Positions 1-7,741 of a DNA stretch of 64,000 nt are shown here, piece by piece. Source of the DNA: Candidatus Vecturithrix granuli (GTDB lineage Bacteria > Moduliflexota > Moduliflexia > Moduliflexales > Moduliflexaceae); the NCBI GenBank assembly GCA_000739535.1, contig DF820466.1, positions 84,573 to 148,572 of the forward strand, read 5' to 3'. The translations under genes and the position numbers were made by a program. Each line of letters begins with the position of its first letter. The first letter of the stretch is position 1. The notes under the pieces were generated by a model that was not told where the DNA came from, did not search any database, and saw nothing but the letters and a program-made list of their open reading frames with translations.

Positions 1-635
1 GTGTGGAGGGGGTGCTGGCCGAACCGATATCTCCTCTATACGGAGTAGCGGTCGCGGCCCTAGGCAACCTCGCAGGTCCGTTAATCATAATGTTGATGGT
101 ATTGGCCTGTGTCCTGCTCATCCAAATCGGCTACTCCGCCGGCGCGAGGGCCCTTCACTCGATGTCGATGGAGGGTAACCTGCCTCGTTGGTTCGCCAAG
201 ACCAACCGCAAGGGGGAGCCTATGAGGGCCATCTCCTTGATCGCCGTCTTCAACATGCTCCTCCTGGTCATAATACAGGGGAATCCCGTGGCCATCCTGG
301 CGATGTCAGCCATAGGTTATGTGTTCGTGTTCGCTATTGCCCTATTCGCCTATGTCAAGGCGAAGAGGGACCCCGACCTAGCTTCTATGGATAGGCCATA
401 CAAGGCGCCCCGTGGTTGGGTGTGGGTCGCGCTTGTCTTAGGTATCCTGCAGATACCAATGCTGCTTGTTGGAGCCATCTACATCAACAATCTTGAGTAT
501 GGCATTATTCCAACAGGAGTTGGCCTCGGTGTCCTCGCCATGTATATTCCGCTATGGTTGTACTCTCAGCGCGAGGGTGAGAAGCATCACAGGGTTGACG
601 GACAGCTCACCAATCGCGAGGTAGAAATGGATTGA
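1..635 (+). CDS. APC-family amino-acid permease, C-terminal part
   Basis: The reading frame is already open at the window edge, so only the last 210 or so residues are present. They contain about five hydrophobic membrane segments and a cytoplasmic loop with RALHSMSMEGNLPRWFAK and a later DRPYKAPRGW stretch; both are typical of the second half of amino-acid/polyamine/organocation (APC) permeases, which take up amino acids with protons or sodium. The tail after the last membrane segment is short and charged. Arginine is often AGG, as in the other genes up to about 3.67 kb and unlike the bacterial genes after it. The family is clear; the substrate cannot be read from this fragment. Confidence 0.8.
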   Translation, partial: VEGVLAEPISPLYGVAVAALGNLAGPLIIMLMVLACVLLIQIGYSAGARALHSMSMEGNLPRWFAKTNRKGEPMRAISLIAVFNMLLLVIIQGNPVAILAMSAIGYVFVFAIALFAYVKAKRDPDLASMDRPYKAPRGWVWVALVLGILQIPMLLVGAIYINNLEYGIIPTGVGLGVLAMYIPLWLYSQREGEKHHRVDGQLTNREVEMD

Positions 636-947
636 TCTGCCTTTGTTCCTCACCTCAATTTTTTTCTCCTGTATCATGCCCACTGTCGTTTCTCCTTCGA
701 TAAAAGCAAAGTTACGCAAATAGAAAAACTGACAGATAGCAATTACTACTTTCCGCCCTGATTATTAGGTTCCATTTGTAATGGCTCTGATGAAAAAAGG
801 CCGAAGAGAGGCCCTGCGAACCCTGGCACGAGAATGGTGGGATGAAAAGAAGACACTTAGGCGGTTCTTCGGCATCTTACCGTAGATCTCGCCTTGTATA
901 CGATGATCGATCATGATGCTGCCATTACCTCGATCACCACAGGCAAA
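636..947. other. intergenic gap, no gene seen
   Basis: The 312 bases between the permease stop and the convergent nitroreductase stop hold no convincing gene or RNA. A T-rich run near 656-670, just after the permease, could be an archaeal oligo-T terminator. Confidence 0.4.
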
Positions 948-1544
948 TTACCTGAGCCAGGCCGTTATCTTGGGCTCCGACCTCTGTGTCGGTGCCATGT
1001 CCTTCTTCTTTGGGTAGCCGAACACAAGGGATGCGATCAACCTGTGGTCCTCCGGAACGTTCAGCTCCTTGAAGACCTCGGGGACGTACCCCAGCGGTGA
1101 TGCGAACCCTATCCAGCAGCTGCCGATGCCCATCGAATAAGCCGCGAGCATCATGTTCTCCGCCGCCAGAGATCCATCCTCGACCGGTGTGAAGGACTCC
1201 GGCGATGAATAGATAAGCACGAGGATGGGCGCGCCGTAGAATATGTCGAACTCCGGCTTCGATAACCTATCGATGTACACCTCGAAGAACCTTTTCTTAT
1301 CGGGAGCGGCCTGTTCCATGGCCTTCTTCATGTTCTCAACGAACAAGGCCTTGGAGACATCGGAATACTGCTTCTTCTTATCGGCGTTCGTTACGACGGC
1401 GAAGCGAAGCGGTTGGGTGTTCGCGCCGTTCGGCGCATGAACTCCCGCCTTGATTATCTCCATGATCTTATCCTCAGAGACCGGCTCGTCGGTATAGGCC
1501 CTCACCGACCTCCTTCCATAGATGTTGTCCATGACAGCGTTCAT
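948..1544 (-). CDS. Nitroreductase family protein
   Basis: This 198-residue protein is the size of FMN-dependent nitroreductases, which use NAD(P)H to reduce nitroaromatics, quinones or flavins in the cytoplasm. It opens with the family FMN-phosphate motif RRSVRAYTDEPV (residues 11-22), has HAPNGANTQP (37-46) for the flavin site, and the C-terminal half contains MGIGSCWIGF followed by GYPKKK. The start is supported by a strong AGGAGGGG ribosome site a few bases upstream. The gene points toward the permease and stands alone. Family assignment is firm; the physiological substrate is unknown. Confidence 0.87.
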   Translation of the reverse strand: MNAVMDNIYGRRSVRAYTDEPVSEDKIMEIIKAGVHAPNGANTQPLRFAVVTNADKKKQYSDVSKALFVENMKKAMEQAAPDKKRFFEVYIDRLSKPEFDIFYGAPILVLIYSSPESFTPVEDGSLAAENMMLAAYSMGIGSCWIGFASPLGYVPEVFKELNVPEDHRLIASLVFGYPKKKDMAPTQRSEPKITAWLR

Positions 1545-2265
1545 CTTGTCCCCTCCTGCCCAAGGCTGTCTGGAGATCGACGACCTACGTATTTAGGGCA
1601 TCGCCCGAAGGAGGGCGCCAGGTATCATAGTTCCATTCCAATAACCACCTGCAAGGCTGTTCAACTCCCTTCTCATGAAAGGGATCGTTTGCTTCCATCA
1701 TTCGCGCTCTGACGATTGTTCATTCTTTTAATTCACCTTCGAACAATTTTGTCAGTGGCTTGATATGGTCGCTAGGGGGATCCCGTACAAAATACCGAAA
1801 GCGGCAACCAAATAAGAGGGGGTGTATGAACAAATGTTAAGGAACTTAGTTAAGGAAGCCCATCCCGCCGTTTTCCAAGGAAAACGGCCGACGGGCATGT
1901 TCTGGATGGGTGGAAAGGCGTAATTCTAAACGCAACGGCATTAAAATATTGTTGATAATGGCAATTCGGCTTAGGTGGTCGAGGGCTATCCACTCCAGAT
2001 CCGCCGGAGATGAGGAATCACGGTGTTTCGATCTACGCATCCGCCGGGGCTGCTCCATGCTACCTATGCCGGAGCCAAGCAGCCAGCTATGGTTTCGACG
2101 AATGTCGAGATGCTCCTCTCATCAGGGAGCGATAGGTATTTTTCATGACTGTGCAAGAAATTAGAAGTAAGTTTATATAGAAGTGCTATACTTACACTAA
2201 ACAACTTTAGGTTGTTTACATCTCGTTCATGGGATGTTCGATGCCAAGACAAAAGGAGGTTTACT
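1545..2265. other. intergenic region with a palindrome and an archaeal promoter
   Basis: No convincing gene in about 720 bases between two divergent genes. A perfect 22-bp palindrome (10-bp arms GCCGTTTTCC/GGAAAACGGC, two-base spacer) lies at 1867-1888. The only clear signals near the 3' end are the TATA box and ribosome site of the CDC48 gene. Confidence 0.45.
2172..2179 (+). promoter_or_regulatory. archaeal TATA box of the CDC48 gene
   Basis: TTTATATA preceded by a purine-rich AGAAGTAAG resembles an archaeal BRE plus TATA box. It would place transcription start near 2203, about 60 bases before the start codon. A strong AAAAGGAGGT ribosome site lies at 2251-2260. Confidence 0.6.
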
Positions 2266-3676
2266 ATGAACAAGACAGACAAGGTATTGCGGGTATCGGA
2301 GGCACGCACAAAGGATGCGGGAAGGGGCATCGCCCGAATAGACTCGGCGGTCATGGATGCGATGAAGATAACCGCCGGCGATATCATCGAGATCGAAGGC
2401 AAGAAGCGAACGGCCGCGATCGCTTGGCCTGGCCTACCTGAGGACACCAACACCGGGGTCGTGCGCATCGACGGGACCATACGTCGCAACGCTCAGGTGG
2501 GCATTGACGACCGGATCGCGATACGCAAGGTCCAGGCTAAGGATGCGAGCAGAGTGACTCTGGCGCCGACCAAACCCCTGCGGATCGTGGGCGGAGAGGA
2601 GTACCTTAGGCAAATGTTGGAAGGCCGGGTGCTGGTGAAGGGCGATATTGTGGAGGTCAACACCATCGAAGGCCGTATCGACCTAGTGGTCACCAATTGC
2701 TCGCCTGCCGCGGACGCCTTGCTGGTCAAGAGGAACACCGAGTTCGTGATCAGTGAGAAGCAGGTCAGTGAGGTGTCCAACGTGCCCCGTGTCTCCTATG
2801 AGGACATAGGTGGACTGGGCGATGAGGTGAGGAAGGTAAGGGAGATGATAGAGCTGCCGCTGCGTCACCCGGAGCTGTTCGAGCGGCTAGGTGTGGAGGC
2901 GCCCAAGGGTGTGCTGCTCCATGGTCCTCCCGGGACAGGCAAGACCCTGCTGGTCAAGGCTGTGGCCTCAGAGACCAACGCCAACTTCCTCTCCATCGGC
3001 GGCCCGGAGATCATGTCCAAGTACCATGGGGAGAGCGAGGAGCGTCTGCGGGAGATATTCAAGCAGGCCCAGGAGAGCGCCCCCAGCATAATCTTCATCG
3101 ACGAGATAGATTCCATCGCCCCCAAGCGCGAGGAGGTGACTGGAGAGACGGAGCGCAGGGTCGTCGCCCAGCTGCTGTCCTTAATGGACGGCCTCGAGTC
3201 ACGCGGCAAGGTCGTGGTGATCGGGGCCACCAATCGCCCCAACGCCATTGATCCGGCCCTGCGCCGGCCAGGACGGTTCGATAGGGAGATCGAGATCGGG
3301 GTCCCGGACCGCGACGGGCGCTTGGAGATACTGCAGATCCATACTCGCGGAATGCCGCTGGCAGAGGACGTCGACCTGGAGAAGCTGGCCGACCTGACCC
3401 ACGGCTACGTGGGTGCGGACCTTTCAGCGCTGTGCAAGGAGGCTGCAATGATATCGCTAAGGCGGATCCTGCCCGAGCTCGACCTTGAGAAAGACACAAT
3501 CCCCATCGAGATCCTGAACCGGATCATAGTAACTTCCGACGATTTCAAGGTCGCTCTGCGGGAGATGCAGCCCTCGTCCCTGAGGGAGGTGCTCGTGGAA
3601 AGGCCGAACATCCGCTGGAGCGACATCGGGGGGCTGGCCGACGCGAAGAGGGCTCTGCAGGAGGCGGTGGAGTGGG
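2266..3676 (+). CDS. CDC48/VCP-type AAA+ ATPase, truncated at the junction
   Basis: Archaeal VAT/CDC48 proteins are about 730-750 residue hexameric unfoldases that pull ubiquitin-like or tagged proteins out of complexes. Here residues 1-180 are the N-domain pair (double-psi barrel plus CDC48 domain 2). D1 follows, with Walker [10 protein letters not shown] at 219-227, Walker B IIFIDEID near 275-282 and the arginine-finger stretch [14 protein letters not shown]2 begins with [12 protein letters not shown] and stops being recognisable after EAVEW at residue 470, where a proline-leucine pair should follow. The frame then runs on to 3870 through antisense of another gene, and that tail is not a real protein part. 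Start chosen from AAAGGAGGT seven bases upstream. The truncation is due to the sequence junction, not to gene decay. Confidence 0.9.
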
Positions 3677-3685
3677 CACCATTAT
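3670..3685. other. junction between archaeal and bacterial sequence
   Basis: CDC48 homology ends at 3675 on the plus strand. On the minus strand the DUF2723 protein turns at the same place from a normal sequence ([12 protein letters not shown]) into proline/arginine-rich antisense of CDC48. Base composition, codon use and promoter style also change here. No long repeat or insertion sequence lies at the point. Confidence 0.85.
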
Positions 3686-5512
3686 ACTGTGTGCGCTTGA
3701 AAAATCAAAATAGATCGGTCGAAGTCCCTGATGACGCTGTACAATGGCATCAACCATCGCCAGAATATTCTTCTGCTGCTCCGGTGTGGTTTCGGAAACA
3801 ATGGACAATTCTGCGGGTAAAGATTCCAGATACCAGGGTGAAGACAGGTGCGGCACATGGATCAGGATGACATCTGGCCGTTTTTTTTCAACAATCTGCA
3901 AATACCAGAGGGGAAATGCCCCGCTATCGCCCCAGGTGAACAAAATCGCGTTCGGTTGCAGAGACATGAGCACATTTGAGGCGTAATCGTACGCCACGTA
4001 ATTCCGGCTGCGATCTACCTCGCGCACGTGGCGCAGCATCAGGCTTCCCGGTATCAGGAGGAACATGAGCGACAGGAGCAGCACCAATCCATAGCACAGG
4101 ATTTTCCAGGGACGCGCCACCCACAGCATCCAGCGCGCAAGTCCCATCAATCCAAGACCGATCAAGACCGCTGTCAACAGGTAGGCCGGGGTATGAAATT
4201 CTTCCACCAAAAAAATATTTTCTTCCGGCGGGTCGCTCACGAAAATCGTCAGTAAGATAAAAGCCCCGATTGCGATCAGGAGGGTGAGTGTGGGAATTCG
4301 ATAGCGGACGATCCCATACAGGAGCCCAAGTATCGCCAATATCACGCCGATGACGCCGAATTCTTGTTGCGGGTGAAACGTGGCAAGCTGCCGGAAAAAC
4401 AGCGAGGATCTGAGAATATGTACGCTGCGAGCAAAGCCATGCACCTGCCGGTCGGGAATCGGCGATTGTCCGGCCATCACATCGTGTTCAGTCACAGTTT
4501 TGTGCCGCAGATCCTGCCATAATCCGATAAAACTTCCGCCGCGGGGCACGTTATTATACCCTTCGCGCGTCACCAGCCATTTGAACTGCTGCCAGCTAGA
4601 GGGATTGCCCCAGTTAATCGGCGGATTCTGAGCCGCCCTGATTGGCGGCAAAACGTAGATGGAGAAACCTAACATCAGCCAGACCAGAATCAGGGCCACA
4701 GTTTTGGCTTTGAAGAGAATGCGCGGCGTCGTCATCAACACCACAAAACAGGCCGCAAAAAAGAACAACGAAATGGTTTGATGATTGCCAAAACCGATTC
4801 CAAAAAGAAATGCAACCAGATACAGCAGCCAGGCTTTGGGAATGCCCTTCCCTTCCCATACCGGAGTTGTGACATTCGTGCCAGAAATGACGTCTCGACT
4901 CCGCTCGACATCCGGGTTTTCACTTCGCTCAGCATTCGGATTTCCGTTCACCGAGCGAAGTCGAGATGAGGCGGGTTTATCCTCCTGCCCGACAATTGCT
5001 CTCCGCCATCTCAAGAGCAACCAGATAATGGTTCCGCACAAAAACGCATTCAAACTATATACTTCCGCAATCAACGCCTGGCTCCATGGGGTCCGCGCAA
5101 ACGCAAATATCAGGGCTGCGATCAGGGAGATGATCGGAATAAAGATCTGCTCAGGATCCGGGGTGTTTCGCGAAGATTCCGTGGTTGTCGTCTGGGGGCA
5201 GACTGCGAGGATGAGGTGTGTGATCAAAAACACCATCAGGGCTGCCAAGGTGGAAAAACAGGCTGACATCAGATTCAAGCGATACGCGCCTTCGCCAAAC
5301 GGCAATTTTGAGAACACCCACCCCAATAACACATACAGTGGATAGCCCGGCGGATGCGCCACGCCCAGCGTATAAGCCGCTGCAATCAATTCACCGCTGT
5401 CAAAAAATGACACCGTTGGTGCAAGTGTTTGCACATAGACCCAAAAGACCACCATTCCGGCAAACCCGGCATAAATCTGATAAGGAAGATAATTCAATTG
5501 GAGTTTCTTCAT
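3677..5512 (-). CDS. DUF2723 membrane protein (GT-C-like), C-terminus lost at the junction
   Basis: The N-terminal region has a membrane segment then [20 protein letters not shown], the hallmark of DUF2723, a family of multi-spanning proteins related to GT-C (PMT/ArnT-like) glycosyltransferases; the acidic D-S-G-E pair is the expected loop site. At least ten membrane segments follow, then a soluble stretch with [16 protein letters not shown]. Native sequence ends near residue 612 at the junction; beyond that the frame is antisense of the archaeal gene. The start MKKLQLNY at 5512 is preferred because the membrane segment follows at once, although no good ribosome site is visible; an upstream ATG at 5593 is possible. 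Residues around 200 contain an in-frame palindromic insertion. Confidence 0.8.
4890..4972. repeat. palindromic insertion inside the DUF2723 gene
   Basis: TCTCGACTCCGCTCG (4893-4907) and CGAGCGAAGTCGAGA (4952-4966) are inverted near-copies around a GC-rich centre. The same CGACTTCGCTCGA core occurs in intergenic repeats at 17,039, 48,985 and 57,890. It adds about 28 residues rich in R, S, N and E to a cytoplasmic loop without breaking the frame. Confidence 0.7.
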
Positions 5513-5597
5513 TGTACGATTGCGTTGTTGCGGGAATGAATCTTCGAAATTCCTGAAACAACCAGAATTCTTTGTCAAGTTCACTTCTTGCATCCTG

Positions 5598-5869
5598 GGG
5601 AACTACACGGATTGAATTTACATAAGGATATTAGGCTTTATCGGAAATAGCACACTGATGTGACTGATTGGACTGATCTCTACTGATTTTTCGGGAACAG
5701 CGACGCGCGCTCCACATCGTCATCCCAACTGCAGGCCGTTCCCGAATTCGTCGTGAAATCAGTGAACATCAGCCTCATCAGTCCAATCAGTGTGCTATTT
5801 CCGATAATGTCTATTCACTGCCTGTACCCGGCGTCTCAAAAATCCCTTGTACACTCAATCCCTGTAGTT
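5598..5869. repeat. nested inverted repeat, CTACAGG shell with an inner 22-bp perfect palindrome
   Basis: Outer arms GGAACTACACGGATTGA (from about 5599) and TCAATCCCTGTAGTTCC (ending near 5869) are inverted. Inside lies a second perfect inverted repeat whose arms begin TTATCGGAAATAGCACAC (5638-5659 against 5786-5807). It sits upstream of the DUF2723 gene and of the beta-helix gene. Similar CTACAGG arms recur at 38.1, 48.8 and 63.0 kb. Confidence 0.7.
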
Positions 5870-5941
5870 CCTTATGCAGGATAGATACCAACTGCGGGTC
5901 AAGCAAGTTTTTTGAAAAAAAGATTGACCAATATGCAAAGC

Positions 5942-5957
5942 TGGCCTGGAATTTGCA
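5942..5957 (+). promoter_or_regulatory. sigma-54 promoter (-24/-12)
   Basis: TGGCCTGGAATTTGCA matches the sigma-54 pattern TGGCAC-N5-TTGCA with the invariant GG and GC at the right spacing and only two changes in the less conserved positions. Transcription would start near 5969, giving a leader of about 380 bases, partly made of inserted repeats, before the beta-helix gene at 6353. A PrsR-type sigma-54 activator is encoded in the same window. Confidence 0.65.
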
Positions 5958-6011
5958 AAAGAAAGAGCGTAGTTTTTTTCATGAAGCATGTAAACCAGAA
6001 ATTTTCATATA

Positions 6012-6179
6012 AGAAGTTGTTTTAAAAGTCCATGCAACGGGCATTTCGAGAGAGGTGAACAGGAGTGTCAACGCTCTGCTTTGACAGCGAAAGCAGAGCT
6101 TTCGCACTCCTCACCTGCAAACTTTTAAAACAGCTTCTAAGTACTCCTCACCTGCAAACTTTTAAAACAGCTTCTAAGT
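6012..6179. repeat. inverted repeat with a tandem 37-bp duplication
   Basis: AGAAGTTGTTTTAAAAGT at 6012-6029 is the inverted partner of ACTTTTAAAACAGCTTCT, which appears twice (6121-6138 and 6158-6175) because a 37-bp unit is duplicated head to tail (6106-6142, 6143-6179). An inner hairpin carries the AAAGCAGAGCTTT motif that also occurs at 11.15 and 63.0 kb. Confidence 0.75.
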
Positions 6180-6215
6180 AATTATCAATAAATTTTTCTC
6201 AGTTTTGACTGGCCG

Positions 6216-6249
6216 AGAAACCGGGTTTTTTCGAAAAAACCCGGTTTCT
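6216..6249. terminator. perfect palindrome, terminator-like (copy 1 of 5)
   Basis: The arm AGAAACCGGGTTTTTTC is followed at once by its exact complement, giving a 17-bp perfect stem with internal T and A runs. The same design recurs at 23,743, 46,264, 58,991 and, with arms swapped, 61,473. It lies between the sigma-54 promoter and the gene at 6353, so it might attenuate that transcript. Confidence 0.6.
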
Positions 6250-6352
6250 GATGTGCAAAGAAATTATTCATAATTACTTATGGTTATTGCGTATTTGTCG
6301 CTTCATGGATAACCGCAAGTTTTGTCATCAACTATATAGGGAGACGACATTT

Positions 6353-7741
6353 ATGAAAAAGAACAACATCTATCAATCTTTGAGTTTTGGAGCAGTGAGC
6401 CTGGCGTTCATCCTCCTCTTGAGCGCCGCAGCCGTTCAGGCCGAGACAATCAGTGTGGCTGCCTTTACGGATGGTGCTCCTAGCTGTAATAATCTCAACC
6501 AGGCGGACAACAATCTGCGCAGTGCGATTTGTTATGTCAATACAAAAGCCGGGGACACTATGACCAACCCTTTCACCGGAGCAACCTTCACCGGCCATAT
6601 CATCGAACTCCCCGCCGGCACCTATAACCTGACGCGTCCTGGTTCAGGAGAAGATGCGAATTCGAGCGGAGACCTGGATATTTCGGCGGCTGGAAAAACC
6701 GTGATGATCATTGGACAGGGGGCAGGCGCGATTATTGACGCCGGTGATATCGACCGGATCTTCAATATCCTCAGCGGCACAGTGATTCTCAACAATTTAA
6801 CAATTCGTAATGGAACAGCGAATTGGGGCGGCGGCATTCAAAATTTGAGCGCCTTAACGATTACAAACTGTACGATTACTGGTAATACGGCGACGGACAA
6901 AGGCGGCGGGCTTCATAATTCCCTTGGCACAATGACCATAAACAATTCGATCATCGAGTCAAATATGACCAGTGGAAGTATGACTTATGGCGGCGGGATC
7001 TCCATTTATGACGGCGTGGTAACGCTTTCAAACAGCACTGTGAGAAATAATACCGCTCAGAATAGCGGGGGCGGGATTTACATGTATAATACTGCCGCTC
7101 AGTTAAATGTGACCCAGAGTACGATCAGCGGCAACTTTGCCAATGGTTCCGGGACGAATAATGGACTTGGCGGCGGCATTTTTCAGACAGTAGGCACAAC
7201 CATCTTGACCAATAGCACCGTGAGCGGCAATACGTCAAGACTTGGCGGCGGTATCTTTCTTCAAGCTGGTACCTTAAATCTGAGACATGCTACCGTGGCT
7301 AGTAACACGGCCACTCTGGACGCCGGAGGACTGCGAGTATATGACCCATACGGACCAACGGCAACGAGCACGAATAGCATTATTGCCTCAAACATAGATA
7401 ATACCGCGAATGATTATCCTGATATTCAAGGGACTCTGACTTCAAGCGGATACAACCTCATTTCACAAAGTTATAGTACGGGAAATGGCACGGATAAAGT
7501 GGGTGTTCTTGCGTATCTCGAGGCTTTAGCCAGCAACGGCGGGTCCACCTACACTCACGCTCTGCAAAGCATGGCTGTGGCTCGACCTATACAACCGATC
7601 AGCGCGGAACCACCCGTCCGCAAGACTCGGGTTGCGACATTGGTGCGTTTGAAGCTGCGCCTTTGGCCACGCCCACGCCGACTGCCACGCCAGATCCCAA
7701 CGCCACGCCCACGGCGACACCCTCTGTGTCACCAGTCTTGA
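6353..7741 (+). CDS. secreted right-handed beta-helix protein, first part of a frameshifted gene
   Basis: The start MKKNNIYQ gives a clean signal peptide ending AAAVQA, and GGGAGAC lies just upstream. Residues 30-420 are a parallel beta-helix of the polymorphic-outer-membrane-protein/choice-of-anchor type, with many NSTVSGNT, GGGI and NNLTIRNGT repeats. Such domains end with THALQ-GSPAIDAG and GCDIGAFE. Here the protein reaches THALQS near 7568, then loses sense, while GTTRPQDSGCDIGAFE continues in frame +1 from 7606. A short deletion (or sequencing error) of about 20 bases near 7570 therefore splits what was probably one protein of about 1,560 residues. The product is probably an extracellular or surface protein; binding partner unknown. 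Confidence 0.85.
   Translation: MKKNNIYQSLSFGAVSLAFILLLSAAAVQAETISVAAFTDGAPSCNNLNQADNNLRSAICYVNTKAGDTMTNPFTGATFTGHIIELPAGTYNLTRPGSGEDANSSGDLDISAAGKTVMIIGQGAGAIIDAGDIDRIFNILSGTVILNNLTIRNGTANWGGGIQNLSALTITNCTITGNTATDKGGGLHNSLGTMTINNSIIESNMTSGSMTYGGGISIYDGVVTLSNSTVRNNTAQNSGGGIYMYNTAAQLNVTQSTISGNFANGSGTNNGLGGGIFQTVGTTILTNSTVSGNTSRLGGGIFLQAGTLNLRHATVASNTATLDAGGLRVYDPYGPTATSTNSIIASNIDNTANDYPDIQGTLTSSGYNLISQSYSTGNGTDKVGVLAYLEALASNGGSTYTHALQSMAVARPIQPISAEPPVRKTRVATLVRLKLRLWPRPRRLPRQIPTPRPRRHPLCHQS

Noticed and set aside
1652-1672. GGCTGTTCAACTCCC in the archaeal part as a copy of the 17,014 repeat arm
   Set aside because: There is no inverted partner nearby and the match is short; taken as chance.
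1846-2058. 70-codon frame on the minus strand in the archaeal gap
   Set aside because: Composition is arginine/serine-rich, no ribosome site and no recognisable motif; it overlaps the palindrome at 1867-1888.
3677-3870. Continuation of the CDC48 frame past the junction
   Set aside because: It is antisense of the DUF2723 gene and has no AAA+ motif; the open frame is accidental.
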